DNA of 64,000 bases from Tautonia rosea. GTDB lineage: Bacteria > Planctomycetota > Planctomycetia > Isosphaerales > Isosphaeraceae. How positions within the stretch are numbered: the stretch's first letter is position 1; each line of letters opens with the position of its first letter. The notes beneath the pieces are model-generated. The model did not search any database, was not told the DNA's origin, and worked only from the letters and a program-made list of their open reading frames with translations. The translations under genes were made by a program, and so were the position numbers. Below are positions 43,878 through 53,128 of the stretch, piece after piece. The stretch is from positions 372,001 to 436,000 of the forward strand of contig NZ_JABBYO010000006.1 in NCBI RefSeq assembly GCF_012958305.1, written 5' to 3'.

Positions 43878-45045
43878 TTCCGTTCGATCGCCTCGGTCCG
43901 ACCATCATCAAGGGCAGGAAAGGTCTTATTGTTCCGACCCCCGTCCTGACCGGCAATCCCTCGCTCCCGATCCGTTCCCCCCGCGCCGGCCTCCACAACG
44001 TTCGATTTCCCCAATTCAAAATGTGACTGAGCCTCCCCAATCCTTCGATGATATCAGTGTCGGTCGTTCCGACGGGTTCCCCAATTCACTTCAGCGAGGA
44101 TCTTTCCCCTGGTCGTGCAACTCCTGACCGGCTTCCCATGGCATTCCCCCTGTGACCTGACCATTCACCTCCCGCTCCTCGTGTTCCCGGTCGCTCGAGA
44201 GAGAAAAAAAAGATGACCTCCTTCGCCAACCAGTCCCTTGCAGCGCACCCTGACGGAGCGAACCCATTTGCGTCCGGAACGGATTGCTGCGAATTCCATA
44301 AAACTCATTGCCATGAAACGGTTTCCGTCGATCTCGCTCAGTCCTCGATCCCGACCATGGCCCGCGCACCGGCCCCGATTCGCTCGCGATCTGATCTTGC
44401 GCACCGGTTCCGGCTCTCGATCGTCGCGTGTTTCCCCAACCATCGCGCGCACCTCGACGGAGCGAACCCATTTTCGTCCGATCGGCTTGGGCCTGGTGAT
44501 GCAGCAACACGTTGTTGCAGATGGGTTTGTGTCTTGGCGTCTCCCGCGAAGTTTGCGCCCGAGTGCGCGCGCACCGATCCCGAGTTGCAGCGATTCCGAA
44601 TCAGAACGCTGCTCTTCTCCCGTCCTCCACGCTCTGGTCGGCCGGCATTGGGCGAGGGGCGTTCCCGAGCCCTTTCGCTCGGGAGCGCTCCGCAACGGAA
44701 CGAACCCATTTCTGGCCGGAACGCCATCGGCAGAGTGGTGTCCAACTGCCATTTGCAGCAGAAGGTTATGTCAAACCTCCTCGGTCGATCCCCCGCGGCG
44801 CACCCGGCGCTCCCGGAGCCTTCGACAAGGAGTTCGCGCTCGCATCAAGAACGAAGTTGGCTCGGAGGCGACACGCGGCCAAGAAGCATCACGAGTGCCA
44901 TCGCCGAGTGGCGGCTGGGATGATAAACTGGCAGGGTATCGGTTTCTCTACGCGGGATTCGGGCCGGCTGGGATCGCTCCGGTTGGGTCTTCGATTCCGT
45001 CCGCCGCGCCGCCACGCGACAGCACTGAGCAGGAGGGGGGCAGTC
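43878..45045. other. 1.17 kb divergent spacer holding repeated GAACCCATTT motifs
   Basis: This is the gap between the DUF480 gene (minus) and the M16 peptidase gene (plus). Open frames on both strands here contain recurring short peptides (for example TERTHFRP on the plus strand, MGSLRxGA on the minus strand), but these arise from DNA repeats rather than a conserved gene. Composition is mixed and irregular. Confidence 0.6.
44220..44745. repeat. Dispersed repeat cluster: GGAGCGAACCCATTT...CCG
   Basis: Three related copies occur in direct orientation: GACGGAGCGAACCCATTTGC at about 44252, GACGGAGCGAACCCATTTTC at about 44456, and AACGGAACGAACCCATTTCT at about 44694, each followed within a few bases by CCG. 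The first two are also preceded by CCAACCA and GCGCACC. A partial inverted copy (ATGGGTTTGTG) is near 44521. No transposase or terminal inverted repeats are present. Confidence 0.65.
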
Positions 45046-47742
45046 ATGGCCCGACGTCGGACCGCCGAGGCCCTCCCGGTTCCTCATGGTCAGCTTCCCG
45101 TCGTCGAGCGGGTGCTTGAGAATGGGATGCGCGTGCTCGTGCTTCCCCGTCCCAGCGCGGCGGTCGTCGTCTGCGACCTGTACTACCCGGTCGGCTCGGT
45201 CGATGAACCGACGGGCAAATCCGGCCTCGCTCACTTTGTCGAGCACATGCTGTTCAAAGGGACCGAGCGATTCCCCAAAGGACTGCTCGACCGCCTTACG
45301 TTCGTTTCGGCCGGTGAGGTCAACGCCGAGACCGACGAGGATTGCACTCACTACTGGTTCCGCTTCCCGAGAGACCGCTGGGAACTGGCCCTCGAACTTG
45401 AAGCCGACCGCATGCGAGGGGCCCTGTTCGATCCGTCCGAGATCGAATCGGAACGCCACGTTATCCAGGAGGAACGCGCCCGAGAGTTGGATTCCCCCTC
45501 GGGGAGGCTCGACGAGCAGTTCCTCCTCCACTGCTACCACGATCACCCCTACCGCAACCCCATCCTTGGCTGGCCCGAAGACCTGGCGGCGATCTCGATC
45601 GACGACCTTCGCTCCTTCTACGACCAGCACTATCGGCCCGATGGGGCCGTACTCGTCCTGGCCGGCGACCTGAAGCCTGATCGCGTCTTCGACGCCGTGC
45701 TCCGCTGTTTTGGGTCGATTCCCGCCGGCCGCCTGATCCGCCCGAATGTTCCCGAGGTCCAGTCCTCACAGGTCGATCGACGACGCTTCGAACTGGTCGA
45801 GCCTGATGCCATCGCCCGAGGCCTGATCGGCTGGCACACCGTTCCCCGAGGCCACGCGGACGCCCCAGCCCTGGGGGTCCTGGCCGACCTCCTGACCTGT
45901 GGGCGCCGCTCCCGACTCTGGGATACGCTGGTCGAGACCGGCCAGATGTCCACCTATGTCGATGCGATGCACGACCCGGCCCACCTGGCCGGGCAACTGG
46001 TGGTGCAAATCGAGGCGGTTCCCGGTGTCGATCCGAAGCGCATCGAGGGCGTCGTCCGCCGCGAACTCGACCGACTGACCACCGAAGGGCCGACCCCGGA
46101 GGAGCTACTCCGTTCCCGACGCCGCCTTGAAGCCGCCTGGCGATGGCAGCAGGACGACCTTCCCGGTCTGGTCGTCGGCCTGGGAGTGACGGCTCTCTGG
46201 GGACGCTGGACCGACTGGCTCGAAGCGCATCGCGCTGCCCTGGCCGTCTCAGCCGACGACATCCGCCGCGTGGCTTCGACCTACCTTGCGGAAACACGCG
46301 AGACGGTCGGCTGGGCACTTCCGCGAGCGGGCCGATCGACCCTTGCCATGCTCCCTTCGCCCCCTCCGATGACGCCGGCGTCTCCTCCGATCGCCTCTCC
46401 CGCGGCCGACAGGTGCTCATGCCCGATCTCCGAGCTTCCACTCGCCGTAGCGGCCGGATCGGCCCCGACCTTGCCGAACTATCGGCCGCGATCCCGGTTC
46501 CTCGACAACGGGCTTCGGATCATCACGGAACGACATCCCGGCGCGGGGGTCGTCGCCCTGGAACTGTTCATTGATGCCGATTCCACCCGCGAAGCCGTCC
46601 CCGGCGCGGCCTATCTGACCGGCCGATTGCTCGAAGAAGGAACCGCCCGCCACTCGGCCGAACAACTGGCCGAAGCGGTTGAGGACGTCGGCGCGGTCCT
46701 CGACGCCGGCTCCACCGGGGCCTCGCTTCAGATTCGAGCCGAGGATCTTGCCCTCGGCGTTGAGGTCCTGGCCGACCTTGTCCGCCGCCCGACCTTCCCC
46801 GACGACGCCGTGGATTGGGCCCGACGCCGAACCATTGCCGAACTGAGGGGCGACCGCGACGACCCGGCGTTCCGCGCCGACTTGATTTTTCGGGGCCTCG
46901 TCTACGGCGATCACCCCTACGCCCGAGATCCTCGAGGCACCCCTCGGCAGCTCTCCGCGCTCACGCGTGCCGACGTGCTGGCGCATCATCGCCAGTTCTT
47001 CGCGCCGGACAACGCTGTGATGGTGGTGGTGGGGGATTATGATCCCCGAGCCCTTCGAACGTTGCTGGCTCGCCATTTCGGCGACTGGACGCCGACCGGA
47101 ATCCCGGCGGCGTCGGTCCCATTCCCGGTCCGATCCCACCGCCCCCGGCTGCGTCGGGTCGACCATCCGGGAGAACAGGTGCATTTGATGATCGGTCACC
47201 TGGGCGTGCAACGGTGCCACCCCGATTTCGAGACCCTGGCGGTGCTCGACCATATTTTCGGCTCCGGTCCCGGCTTTACCGACCGTTTGAATGCGACCCT
47301 GCGCGACGATTTGGGCCTGGCCTACCACGTCTCGGGAGGCATGACCGACTCGGCCGATCGCGCCCCCGGATTGTTCCGGGTCTACGTCGGCACCGGTCCG
47401 GCCGAGGCCGACCTGGCCACTGCTGCCGTCCTCGATCAGATCCGAGCCCTCCACACCGGGGCTTTCAGCGACGACGAGGTGGCTCAGGCCATTCACTACC
47501 TTCGCGGCTCGTGGGTCTTTGACTACCAGTCCGTCAACCAACGCTCCGAACGCCTTGTCGATCTGGCCTACTACGGCTTGCCGCTCGACACTCCGATTCG
47601 CCTCCCCGCCCGCCTGGCTCGAATCACACCCGATGCCGTCCGCCGCGCCGCTCGCTCCCACATCGACCCGACCGCCCTGACCCGGGTGGAGTACGGTCCC
47701 ATCCGCGGGCGAGGCCGATCCGATCGCTCTGAATGTGCCTGA
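45046..47742 (+). CDS. M16 family zinc metallopeptidase, two tandem halves
   Basis: The 898-residue protein resembles pitrilysin or PqqL-type peptidases. The N-terminal half has the inverted zinc motif HFVEH (His63-Glu66-His67), with the third ligand likely Glu143 in QEERARELDS. The C-terminal half, from about residue 480 (RFLDNGLRIITERHPGAGVVALELFIDADSTREAVPGAAYLTGRLLEEG), is homologous but lacks an HxxEH motif, as in the inactive partner half of this family. Each half has a second M16 subdomain. The start ATG 45046 has GGAGG nine bases upstream; the longer frame from 44512 runs through the repeat spacer and is rejected. No signal peptide is apparent. Confidence 0.93.
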   Translation: MARRRTAEALPVPHGQLPVVERVLENGMRVLVLPRPSAAVVVCDLYYPVGSVDEPTGKSGLAHFVEHMLFKGTERFPKGLLDRLTFVSAGEVNAETDEDCTHYWFRFPRDRWELALELEADRMRGALFDPSEIESERHVIQEERARELDSPSGRLDEQFLLHCYHDHPYRNPILGWPEDLAAISIDDLRSFYDQHYRPDGAVLVLAGDLKPDRVFDAVLRCFGSIPAGRLIRPNVPEVQSSQVDRRRFELVEPDAIARGLIGWHTVPRGHADAPALGVLADLLTCGRRSRLWDTLVETGQMSTYVDAMHDPAHLAGQLVVQIEAVPGVDPKRIEGVVRRELDRLTTEGPTPEELLRSRRRLEAAWRWQQDDLPGLVVGLGVTALWGRWTDWLEAHRAALAVSADDIRRVASTYLAETRETVGWALPRAGRSTLAMLPSPPPMTPASPPIASPAADRCSCPISELPLAVAAGSAPTLPNYRPRSRFLDNGLRIITERHPGAGVVALELFIDADSTREAVPGAAYLTGRLLEEGTARHSAEQLAEAVEDVGAVLDAGSTGASLQIRAEDLALGVEVLADLVRRPTFPDDAVDWARRRTIAELRGDRDDPAFRADLIFRGLVYGDHPYARDPRGTPRQLSALTRADVLAHHRQFFAPDNAVMVVVGDYDPRALRTLLARHFGDWTPTGIPAASVPFPVRSHRPRLRRVDHPGEQVHLMIGHLGVQRCHPDFETLAVLDHIFGSGPGFTDRLNATLRDDLGLAYHVSGGMTDSADRAPGLFRVYVGTGPAEADLATAAVLDQIRALHTGAFSDDEVAQAIHYLRGSWVFDYQSVNQRSERLVDLAYYGLPLDTPIRLPARLARITPDAVRRAARSHIDPTALTRVEYGPIRGRGRSDRSECA

Positions 47743-47879
47743 ACGAACAGACGTCCGAATCCAAAACGCAAAATCAAAATTCAGACGCGCTCGCTTGTTA
47801 AAAAGTTTCAATCAAACGTTTTAAAATTCAAATTTTCAAAGTCAGCGAATCCATGAACCCTTCCGTTCGGCAAGCAATT

Positions 47880-47928
47880 CCCGCCTTGCCCGCCGAGGAT
47901 CAGATCGGAGGGCAAGGGGGTAAGGTTT
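47880..47928. repeat. Inverted repeat in convergent spacer
   Basis: The 296-bp gap between convergent genes is AT-rich at its left side (47760-47850) and contains CCGCCTTGCCC with GGGCAAGGGGG, forming a hairpin that may terminate both transcripts. Confidence 0.4.
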
Positions 47929-48038
47929 GGTGGTATCCAATCGACCGCTCCACGCGAGGGGGATCGCGTGAGGAACCGATCCGCGCTCTGGCTGCCTGTC
48001 ATCTCTCGGAGTTCGAGATCTCAGAGCGCGATCGTCGG

Positions 48039-48590
48039 TCAGGGGAGCACGAGATCGACCAGTTCCACCGTGCTGGTCGACGGGAAGCCCTCGATCCGTT
48101 TGATCGACTTGACGAGCAGACCGGGGACCTCGCTGGAGTACCAGGTCCGAAGGAGCATCGGACCGGCCTCGGCCTGCCCGACGGTGTCGTACCAACGGGT
48201 CTTGAACTCCCGGCCGGCAAGCTGGAGCGTCTCCTCCCCCTGATCGGTCGCGTCGGCCGGGATGCCGAGGTCTTCCGCCTTCACCCCCGGACGCAAGGCC
48301 ACCCAGCGCCGATAGCGGAAGACCTGGATGAACTCCTCCCCTTCAGAGTCGACATAGGTTTGCTCCACGCGGGCCACGTCGTCGTCGATCGACTGCAAGG
48401 TCAGGATCGTTCGCGATTCCACCGAACTCCCATCCGAGCCAACCGAAACGGTTTTCTGGATCATTCGCGTCCCGACCGGCACCTGAGCCCAGCTATTGTA
48501 AACCGGCGATTCGGCCGTCTGGGCCTGGGATGCCGCACCAATCAAGGCACTGATGAGGACGGAAGACACCACAACTCGCAGGTTGATCAC
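48039..48590 (-). CDS. Secreted hypothetical protein
   Basis: This 183-residue protein has a signal peptide (VVVSSVLISALIGAASQAQ, cleavage after about residue 23). The mature part is beta-rich, with a repeat-like VPVGTRMIQKTVSVGSDGSSVESRTILTL and a conserved-looking GREFKTRWYDTVGQAEAG. No family is recognised. The GTG start at 48590 has GGAG nine bases upstream. The gene is divergent from the DUF1559 gene. The function is unknown. Confidence 0.7.
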   Translation of the reverse strand: MINLRVVVSSVLISALIGAASQAQTAESPVYNSWAQVPVGTRMIQKTVSVGSDGSSVESRTILTLQSIDDDVARVEQTYVDSEGEEFIQVFRYRRWVALRPGVKAEDLGIPADATDQGEETLQLAGREFKTRWYDTVGQAEAGPMLLRTWYSSEVPGLLVKSIKRIEGFPSTSTVELVDLVLP

Positions 48591-48872
48591 GGCAAGAACT
48601 CCGATCGTATGGAGGAGAGGTTCTGGAAGGGATTGATCGTGAATCCAGGGAGAATACCAGGGAAAACGTTCTTGTCCAGCAAGTTCAACGAAACTTCATA
48701 TCAAATTTTTGTGGCAAGAAGGGGGCGGTTCCCGGGATGGGGAAGAAAAGCCAAGTTTAATGAAAAGTTCATGGCTGGCACATCGAGTTGAAATAGATCT
48801 GGCCTATAACGGGAACTCCTCCCGAACTTCGGCCTGCAAAGGCATTCCCTCCCTCCTTTGGAGCGTTCACTC

Positions 48873-50015
48873 GTGCGTTGCCTTCATCGACGTTCCCCTC
48901 AGCGAGATGCCTTCACCCTGATTGAGCTGCTGGTGGTCATCGCGATCATCGGCGTTCTCATCGCGTTGCTCTTGCCGGCGGTCCAAAGTGCCCGAGAAGC
49001 GGCCCGCCGCGCCCAGTGCACCAACAACCTGAAGCAGATTGGTCTTGGCTTCATGAACTTCGAGAGTGCCAACGGCTTCCTGCCCCAGGGGCCTCATGAC
49101 GGCCACCCTCAGGCCGTGACCTCTGATGGTGTGACCCCGAACCCTGCCGGCTACAACTATGACGAGCGGCCAGGAGTCGACACCTACGGTGGAACCACCT
49201 GCTGCAACGCGGCTCACCCGGATGGCTGGAACCACTTCTTCAAGATCACCCCGTATATTGAAATGCAGCAGGTCTACAACCTGGCGAACTTCGATGCTCC
49301 CCCGATCCACGGTGGCCGGCCGGGCGACCTGAACGGCGAGAACGACGTGGCCCGCGTCTCAATCGCCATTTACAACTGCCCGAGTCGCCGCCCGTTAGAA
49401 CGCTACAACGGAACGTCTGGCTTCACCCGAAATGACTATGCTGGCAACGCGGGTTTCTTCCAGGGTGAAACCTACGAGTGCAACGGCTTCTCCGGAGCCA
49501 GCGATTCTCAGTTCGTTCCTCCCCCGCCCAACGGTCTTACGCCGATTGGTGACGAGCGAGCCACCCCGAACCAGGGAAACACCGCGCGTCGGAAAGGTGC
49601 GATCGTCTGGAGCGGCCGAGGTGCGACCCGCAAGCTGGCCGACTTCCGCGACGGTACCTCGAATTCGATCCTTGTGGCTGAGAAGAGCTTGCCCGATACC
49701 CGATGGGGCTCCGATGGCGGCGATAACGAGCGCTGGAACAACTCCGGCTGGGACGAGGACAACATCCGCTGGCACTTCCCGCCGATTCCGGACTCGCAAG
49801 CCCCGGCCCTCAATGGCTTCTGCAGCGATCCGGCCGGAGGCAACACCGGCGGCACGCTCTGGCGGCGCATGTTCGGTGCCTCGCACCCGGGCGGCATGAA
49901 TGCCCTGTTGGGTGACGGTTCGGTCCGTTTCATCAAGTTCACGGTGAATCCGTCCACCTTCCGCAAGCTCTGCGTGATCGACGACGGCGAGCCGCTCAGC
50001 GCCGACGAGTTCTGA
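48873..50015 (+). CDS. DUF1559 prepilin-like protein
   Basis: The 380-residue protein carries an N-terminal type IV pilin-like signal: [27 protein letters not shown] with cleavage before Phe14 and Glu18 at position +5. Basic residues [29 protein letters not shown] follow, then the DUF1559 domain with [17 protein letters not shown]-like and NCPSRR segments, ending [22 protein letters not shown]. These proteins are very numerous in planctomycetes and of unknown function; they may form surface structures or fibres. The GTG at 48873 is preceded by GGAG nine bases upstream, better than the TTG at 48858. A tiny lipoprotein follows 31 bases later. Confidence 0.9.
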   Translation: MRCLHRRSPQRDAFTLIELLVVIAIIGVLIALLLPAVQSAREAARRAQCTNNLKQIGLGFMNFESANGFLPQGPHDGHPQAVTSDGVTPNPAGYNYDERPGVDTYGGTTCCNAAHPDGWNHFFKITPYIEMQQVYNLANFDAPPIHGGRPGDLNGENDVARVSIAIYNCPSRRPLERYNGTSGFTRNDYAGNAGFFQGETYECNGFSGASDSQFVPPPPNGLTPIGDERATPNQGNTARRKGAIVWSGRGATRKLADFRDGTSNSILVAEKSLPDTRWGSDGGDNERWNNSGWDEDNIRWHFPPIPDSQAPALNGFCSDPAGGNTGGTLWRRMFGASHPGGMNALLGDGSVRFIKFTVNPSTFRKLCVIDDGEPLSADEF

Positions 50016-50046
50016 CCATCACACAATTTTCTTGGGACGTTTTTAA

Positions 50047-50226
50047 ATGCGATTGCTCACATATTTTGTTCTGATGATCGGACTTTCCGGGTGTAGCGGA
50101 GGTGAGGCGCCGATTACCGACCCCTCACAGCTTCCCCCGCTGACCGAGGAGCAGAAGCAGGAAATCCAGCAGTACGACGAAATGGTCGAAGATGAAGAGA
50201 AGACCGGCGGAGGAATGGCTCCCTGA
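50047..50226 (+). CDS. Tiny lipoprotein following DUF1559
   Basis: This 59-residue protein has a type II signal peptide with lipobox LSGC (Cys16), then a short acidic, helix-prone tail (LTEEQKQEIQQYDEMVEDEEK). It is 31 bases downstream of the DUF1559 gene on the same strand, so it is probably its operon partner. A weak GGGA precedes the ATG. Small lipoproteins in this position recur in planctomycetes, from general knowledge. The function is unknown. Confidence 0.72.
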   Translation: MRLLTYFVLMIGLSGCSGGEAPITDPSQLPPLTEEQKQEIQQYDEMVEDEEKTGGGMAP

Positions 50227-50314
50227 CGCAGCCGTAGTGTCTGGGCCAGGACTCTCGCAGAACGGGGATCGATCCCGAGATTGATCCCCGTTCGTTTCGT
50301 TCTCCAGGTCGTGA

Positions 50315-51682
50315 TTAGGCGTTGAAGTTTCCCTCGACCACCACGGAGTCGCCCGCCTCGGCAATGATGGCCGGCGGGCCTCCAGTGACAAGGTTCCCCC
50401 GGATGGCCACGCCGGAGCATCGGCCGCGAAGGCGAATGGCCTCGGTCATCGAGGGTTCCGATCGTCGGTCGATCAACGTGCATCCGTGAACGAGTGTGGA
50501 TCGGACATTGGTCAACTCGATCGCCCTGGCGGTGGGGTCGAGCACTTGACAATGACCAAGCGTGATCGCTTCCGAGTCGCTCACCGAGATCGCCGCGCCC
50601 CGGTCGGGTCGACCGACGCGAACTCCTTCGAGGATCAGGCCGGTGAGATTGATCGCCGAGGATCGGCGGATGACAATGCCGTCGAGGAAGGACCCTCGGT
50701 AGTCGGGATTGTGGTCGATCGTGTTCGATGCGAGGCTGATGATGCGACATGCGTCGATGTCAATCGAGTGCCGCTCGGCCGAGGCGAACGAGTTTCCAGA
50801 GACGGTGACGGCCCGGCAGTGTCGGAGCCAGAGGTTTCGTTCCTGGCTCTGAAGGATGTTGCCGACGATCGTCCAGAGGCCGGCCCCGGCCGAATCGTCG
50901 CGCTCGGGGCCTTCGATGCGAACGTTCGAGCCGTTGGGGCTCGGCTTGGCCTGGATCGTGTTCGAGGCGATCGTCCCCTCGCGGACGGTTCCTTCTCGGG
51001 AGTCGATCCAGACGTCAGCCGAATCCGGGCTGTTGTCCTGGTCGTCGTGGTTGTACTCGATGTCGTTGCCGGTGATCTGAAGGTTCCGGATCTCGCTCCG
51101 GGCGATCTTGATGCCCGCGTGGCGGTGGTAGCTGATGTGGCTGCCGACGATGATCGCCTGGTGCAGGTTCACCCCGTCGAAGGAGACGCCGATCGCCTTC
51201 GGGCCCCGGCCGTGGTAGATGTGGCAGGCGTCGATCAGGACGTTGCGGTTCCGATTCGTCAGATGCACTCCGATGAGACATTGACGGATCAAGACGGCGT
51301 GAAGCGTCGCCTCCATCGTGCCCGTCAGCTCAAGGCCGACGGCCCCGTCGTGCTCGCCGGCGATCTCGATCCCGGAGACGATCGGCAGGCGCTCTCGGGT
51401 GGAGACGGAGTCGGTGAGCGACCCCGGATCGGCGGTGCCCCGATGGGTGCCGACGATCCGGAACGCCGGACCCGCCGCGGTCATGACGATCCGGGCGGTG
51501 CCGTCGCCCCGGATGGCGACGGGGCCGTGGGCGTCGAGCGGGACCTCGATGGTCCCCGAGATTCGGTAGGTTCCTCGGTCGAAGACGAGCGAGCCGTCCC
51601 CGGCCTCGACGGCGTGGCGAAGGGCCTCGGTGTCGTCGGATTGGCCGTCGCCGACGGCGCCATAATCGCGGACGGATGCCAT
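50315..51682 (-). CDS. Right-handed beta-helix protein (pectate lyase-like)
   Basis: The 455-residue protein starts VRDYGAVGDGQSDDTEALRHAVEAG, the typical entry of pectate lyase/polygalacturonase beta-helices, followed by parallel beta-helix turns: VLIDACHIYHGRGPKAIGV, NLQITGNDIEYNHDDQDNSP, AVTVSGNSFASAERHSIDI. No signal peptide is evident. A carbohydrate-active or structural role is plausible, but no catalytic residues can be assigned. ATG 51682 has GGAG 10 bases upstream; a GTG at 51688 is closer. The upstream YncE-like gene ends 38 bases before it on the same strand. Confidence 0.82.
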   Translation of the reverse strand: MASVRDYGAVGDGQSDDTEALRHAVEAGDGSLVFDRGTYRISGTIEVPLDAHGPVAIRGDGTARIVMTAAGPAFRIVGTHRGTADPGSLTDSVSTRERLPIVSGIEIAGEHDGAVGLELTGTMEATLHAVLIRQCLIGVHLTNRNRNVLIDACHIYHGRGPKAIGVSFDGVNLHQAIIVGSHISYHRHAGIKIARSEIRNLQITGNDIEYNHDDQDNSPDSADVWIDSREGTVREGTIASNTIQAKPSPNGSNVRIEGPERDDSAGAGLWTIVGNILQSQERNLWLRHCRAVTVSGNSFASAERHSIDIDACRIISLASNTIDHNPDYRGSFLDGIVIRRSSAINLTGLILEGVRVGRPDRGAAISVSDSEAITLGHCQVLDPTARAIELTNVRSTLVHGCTLIDRRSEPSMTEAIRLRGRCSGVAIRGNLVTGGPPAIIAEAGDSVVVEGNFNA

Positions 51683-51719
51683 GAGCACGTGGCTCCTGTC
51701 GAGTGGAACGGTCCAGTGA

Positions 51720-52850
51720 TCAGTCGTTCGTGACGCGACCGAGGCCGAACTGGTCGCCGTTGCGGATCGGCTCGTCCCCTTGCCAGTGGATCTCGACGAC
51801 CTTCTCGCTCATGACCGGGTTGCCGTGCTCGTCGGCCAGGGTGGCGATGATCTGCCTCGAAGGGACGTCGATGACGTCGCCGGTCGAGGGCCAGGCGATC
51901 GAGCCGTCGAGGCTGAAGGTGATCCAGCCGGGCTCGTCGCGGACGGCGATGCTCTCGCGTTGGGTGGGGGGCATGGTCGTGTTGTCGAAGATGTGGAGGC
52001 GCTGGTTGTAGGCGTCGACGACCCAGACCTCCGACTCGTCCGGCGTCAGGCCGACGCCGTGACTCGGGCAGCCGTGGCGCTTGACCGGGCCGCGGTTGAA
52101 GCCCCGGACCTCGACGCGGGCGAGCTTCTCGCCGGTGGTAATGTCGCCGATCTCGAAACCGAGCAGCTCGTTCACATTGACATAGCATCGTGTTTGCGAT
52201 CCGTTGACCGTGAACGGGCGAATCGAGTGGGAGAAGGGGCCGACGGTCCTGGCGATGGTATGAGTCGAGGTGTCGGCGACGGTCAGCTCGTTCGATCGTA
52301 ATCCGGCGAGGTAGGCGAAGCGGCCGTCCAGTCCATACACGGTATTGTGAGCGCCGGAATCGGGAACGATTCTGGCGATTACGTCACCGGAGATCGCATC
52401 GACGACGTGCCAGTGGGCCTTCTCGAACGAGGGGAGATAGAGCGTCTTGCCATCGGGGGAAAGAGACATGCGGTCGCATCCCCCTTCGTAGGGAATCTCC
52501 CAGAGAAGCTGTTCGGTCTTCAGGTCAAGGCATTGGAGGGTGGTGATAGTGCTGATGTAAAGACGATTGGTGATGGCACTGGCACAGATCCCCTTGACAT
52601 TGATGGGGACGCCTTCGGGGTTGAGGCCGCCGGTCGGTATGCGTTTGAGGAGGCGGTGACCGTTATCGATGTCAAAGACGAGCAGGCCGTGGCCGCCGTA
52701 TTCAAGATAGTTGCGAATGCCGGGTACGGCGACGTAAAGCAGGCGTCGGATGGGCTCGTCGGCGGGATCATCGGCGAGCGCCGGTCGGGCGGGCACGACC
52801 GCAATCAGAGCGAGGACGAGCAAGACAAGGGTGCGGCGGGTCGGGAGCAT
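51720..52850 (-). CDS. Secreted YncE-like beta-propeller protein
   Basis: This 376-residue protein has a signal peptide (LVLLVLALIAVVPARPALA). The mature part is a seven-bladed propeller of the YncE/YVTN kind, with blades such as LYVAVPGIRNYLEYGGHGLLVFD, LSPDGKTLYLPSFEKAHWHVVD and LTPDESEVWVVDAYNQRLHIFD. The role is unknown; such proteins often bind carbohydrate or protein partners outside the cell. GGAGGAGG precedes the ATG. It is probably cotranscribed with the beta-helix gene 38 bases downstream. Confidence 0.85.
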   Translation of the reverse strand: MLPTRRTLVLLVLALIAVVPARPALADDPADEPIRRLLYVAVPGIRNYLEYGGHGLLVFDIDNGHRLLKRIPTGGLNPEGVPINVKGICASAITNRLYISTITTLQCLDLKTEQLLWEIPYEGGCDRMSLSPDGKTLYLPSFEKAHWHVVDAISGDVIARIVPDSGAHNTVYGLDGRFAYLAGLRSNELTVADTSTHTIARTVGPFSHSIRPFTVNGSQTRCYVNVNELLGFEIGDITTGEKLARVEVRGFNRGPVKRHGCPSHGVGLTPDESEVWVVDAYNQRLHIFDNTTMPPTQRESIAVRDEPGWITFSLDGSIAWPSTGDVIDVPSRQIIATLADEHGNPVMSEKVVEIHWQGDEPIRNGDQFGLGRVTND

Positions 52851-53128
52851 GGGCCCCTCCTCCTGAAGTCGGCCGATCGATCAGTCGTCGAGGGCAAACA
52901 CGCACGAACACGAACGGGAGACCGCCGAAGACGGGGGCGGTCCCAATGACATAAGGTCAGGCTACAAGGCCGGATTGGTGGGAGCAACGCCCCGACACCC
53001 CGGAAGTGGCCTTGTCGATTGAAGGAAGCCGTGTATCCTCCGAGCGATCGTTCGCCCTGCCGAGGATGCCCCGAGGGGATGGTCCCCGGTCGGGCCTCGC
53101 CCTGGACCTTGCTGGGGAGTCATGGAAG

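Noticed and set aside
44238-45119. A 293-codon plus-strand frame with repeated TERTHFRP peptides
   Set aside because: The peptide repeats come from a non-coding DNA repeat, and the frame overlaps the true start of the M16 gene in another frame.
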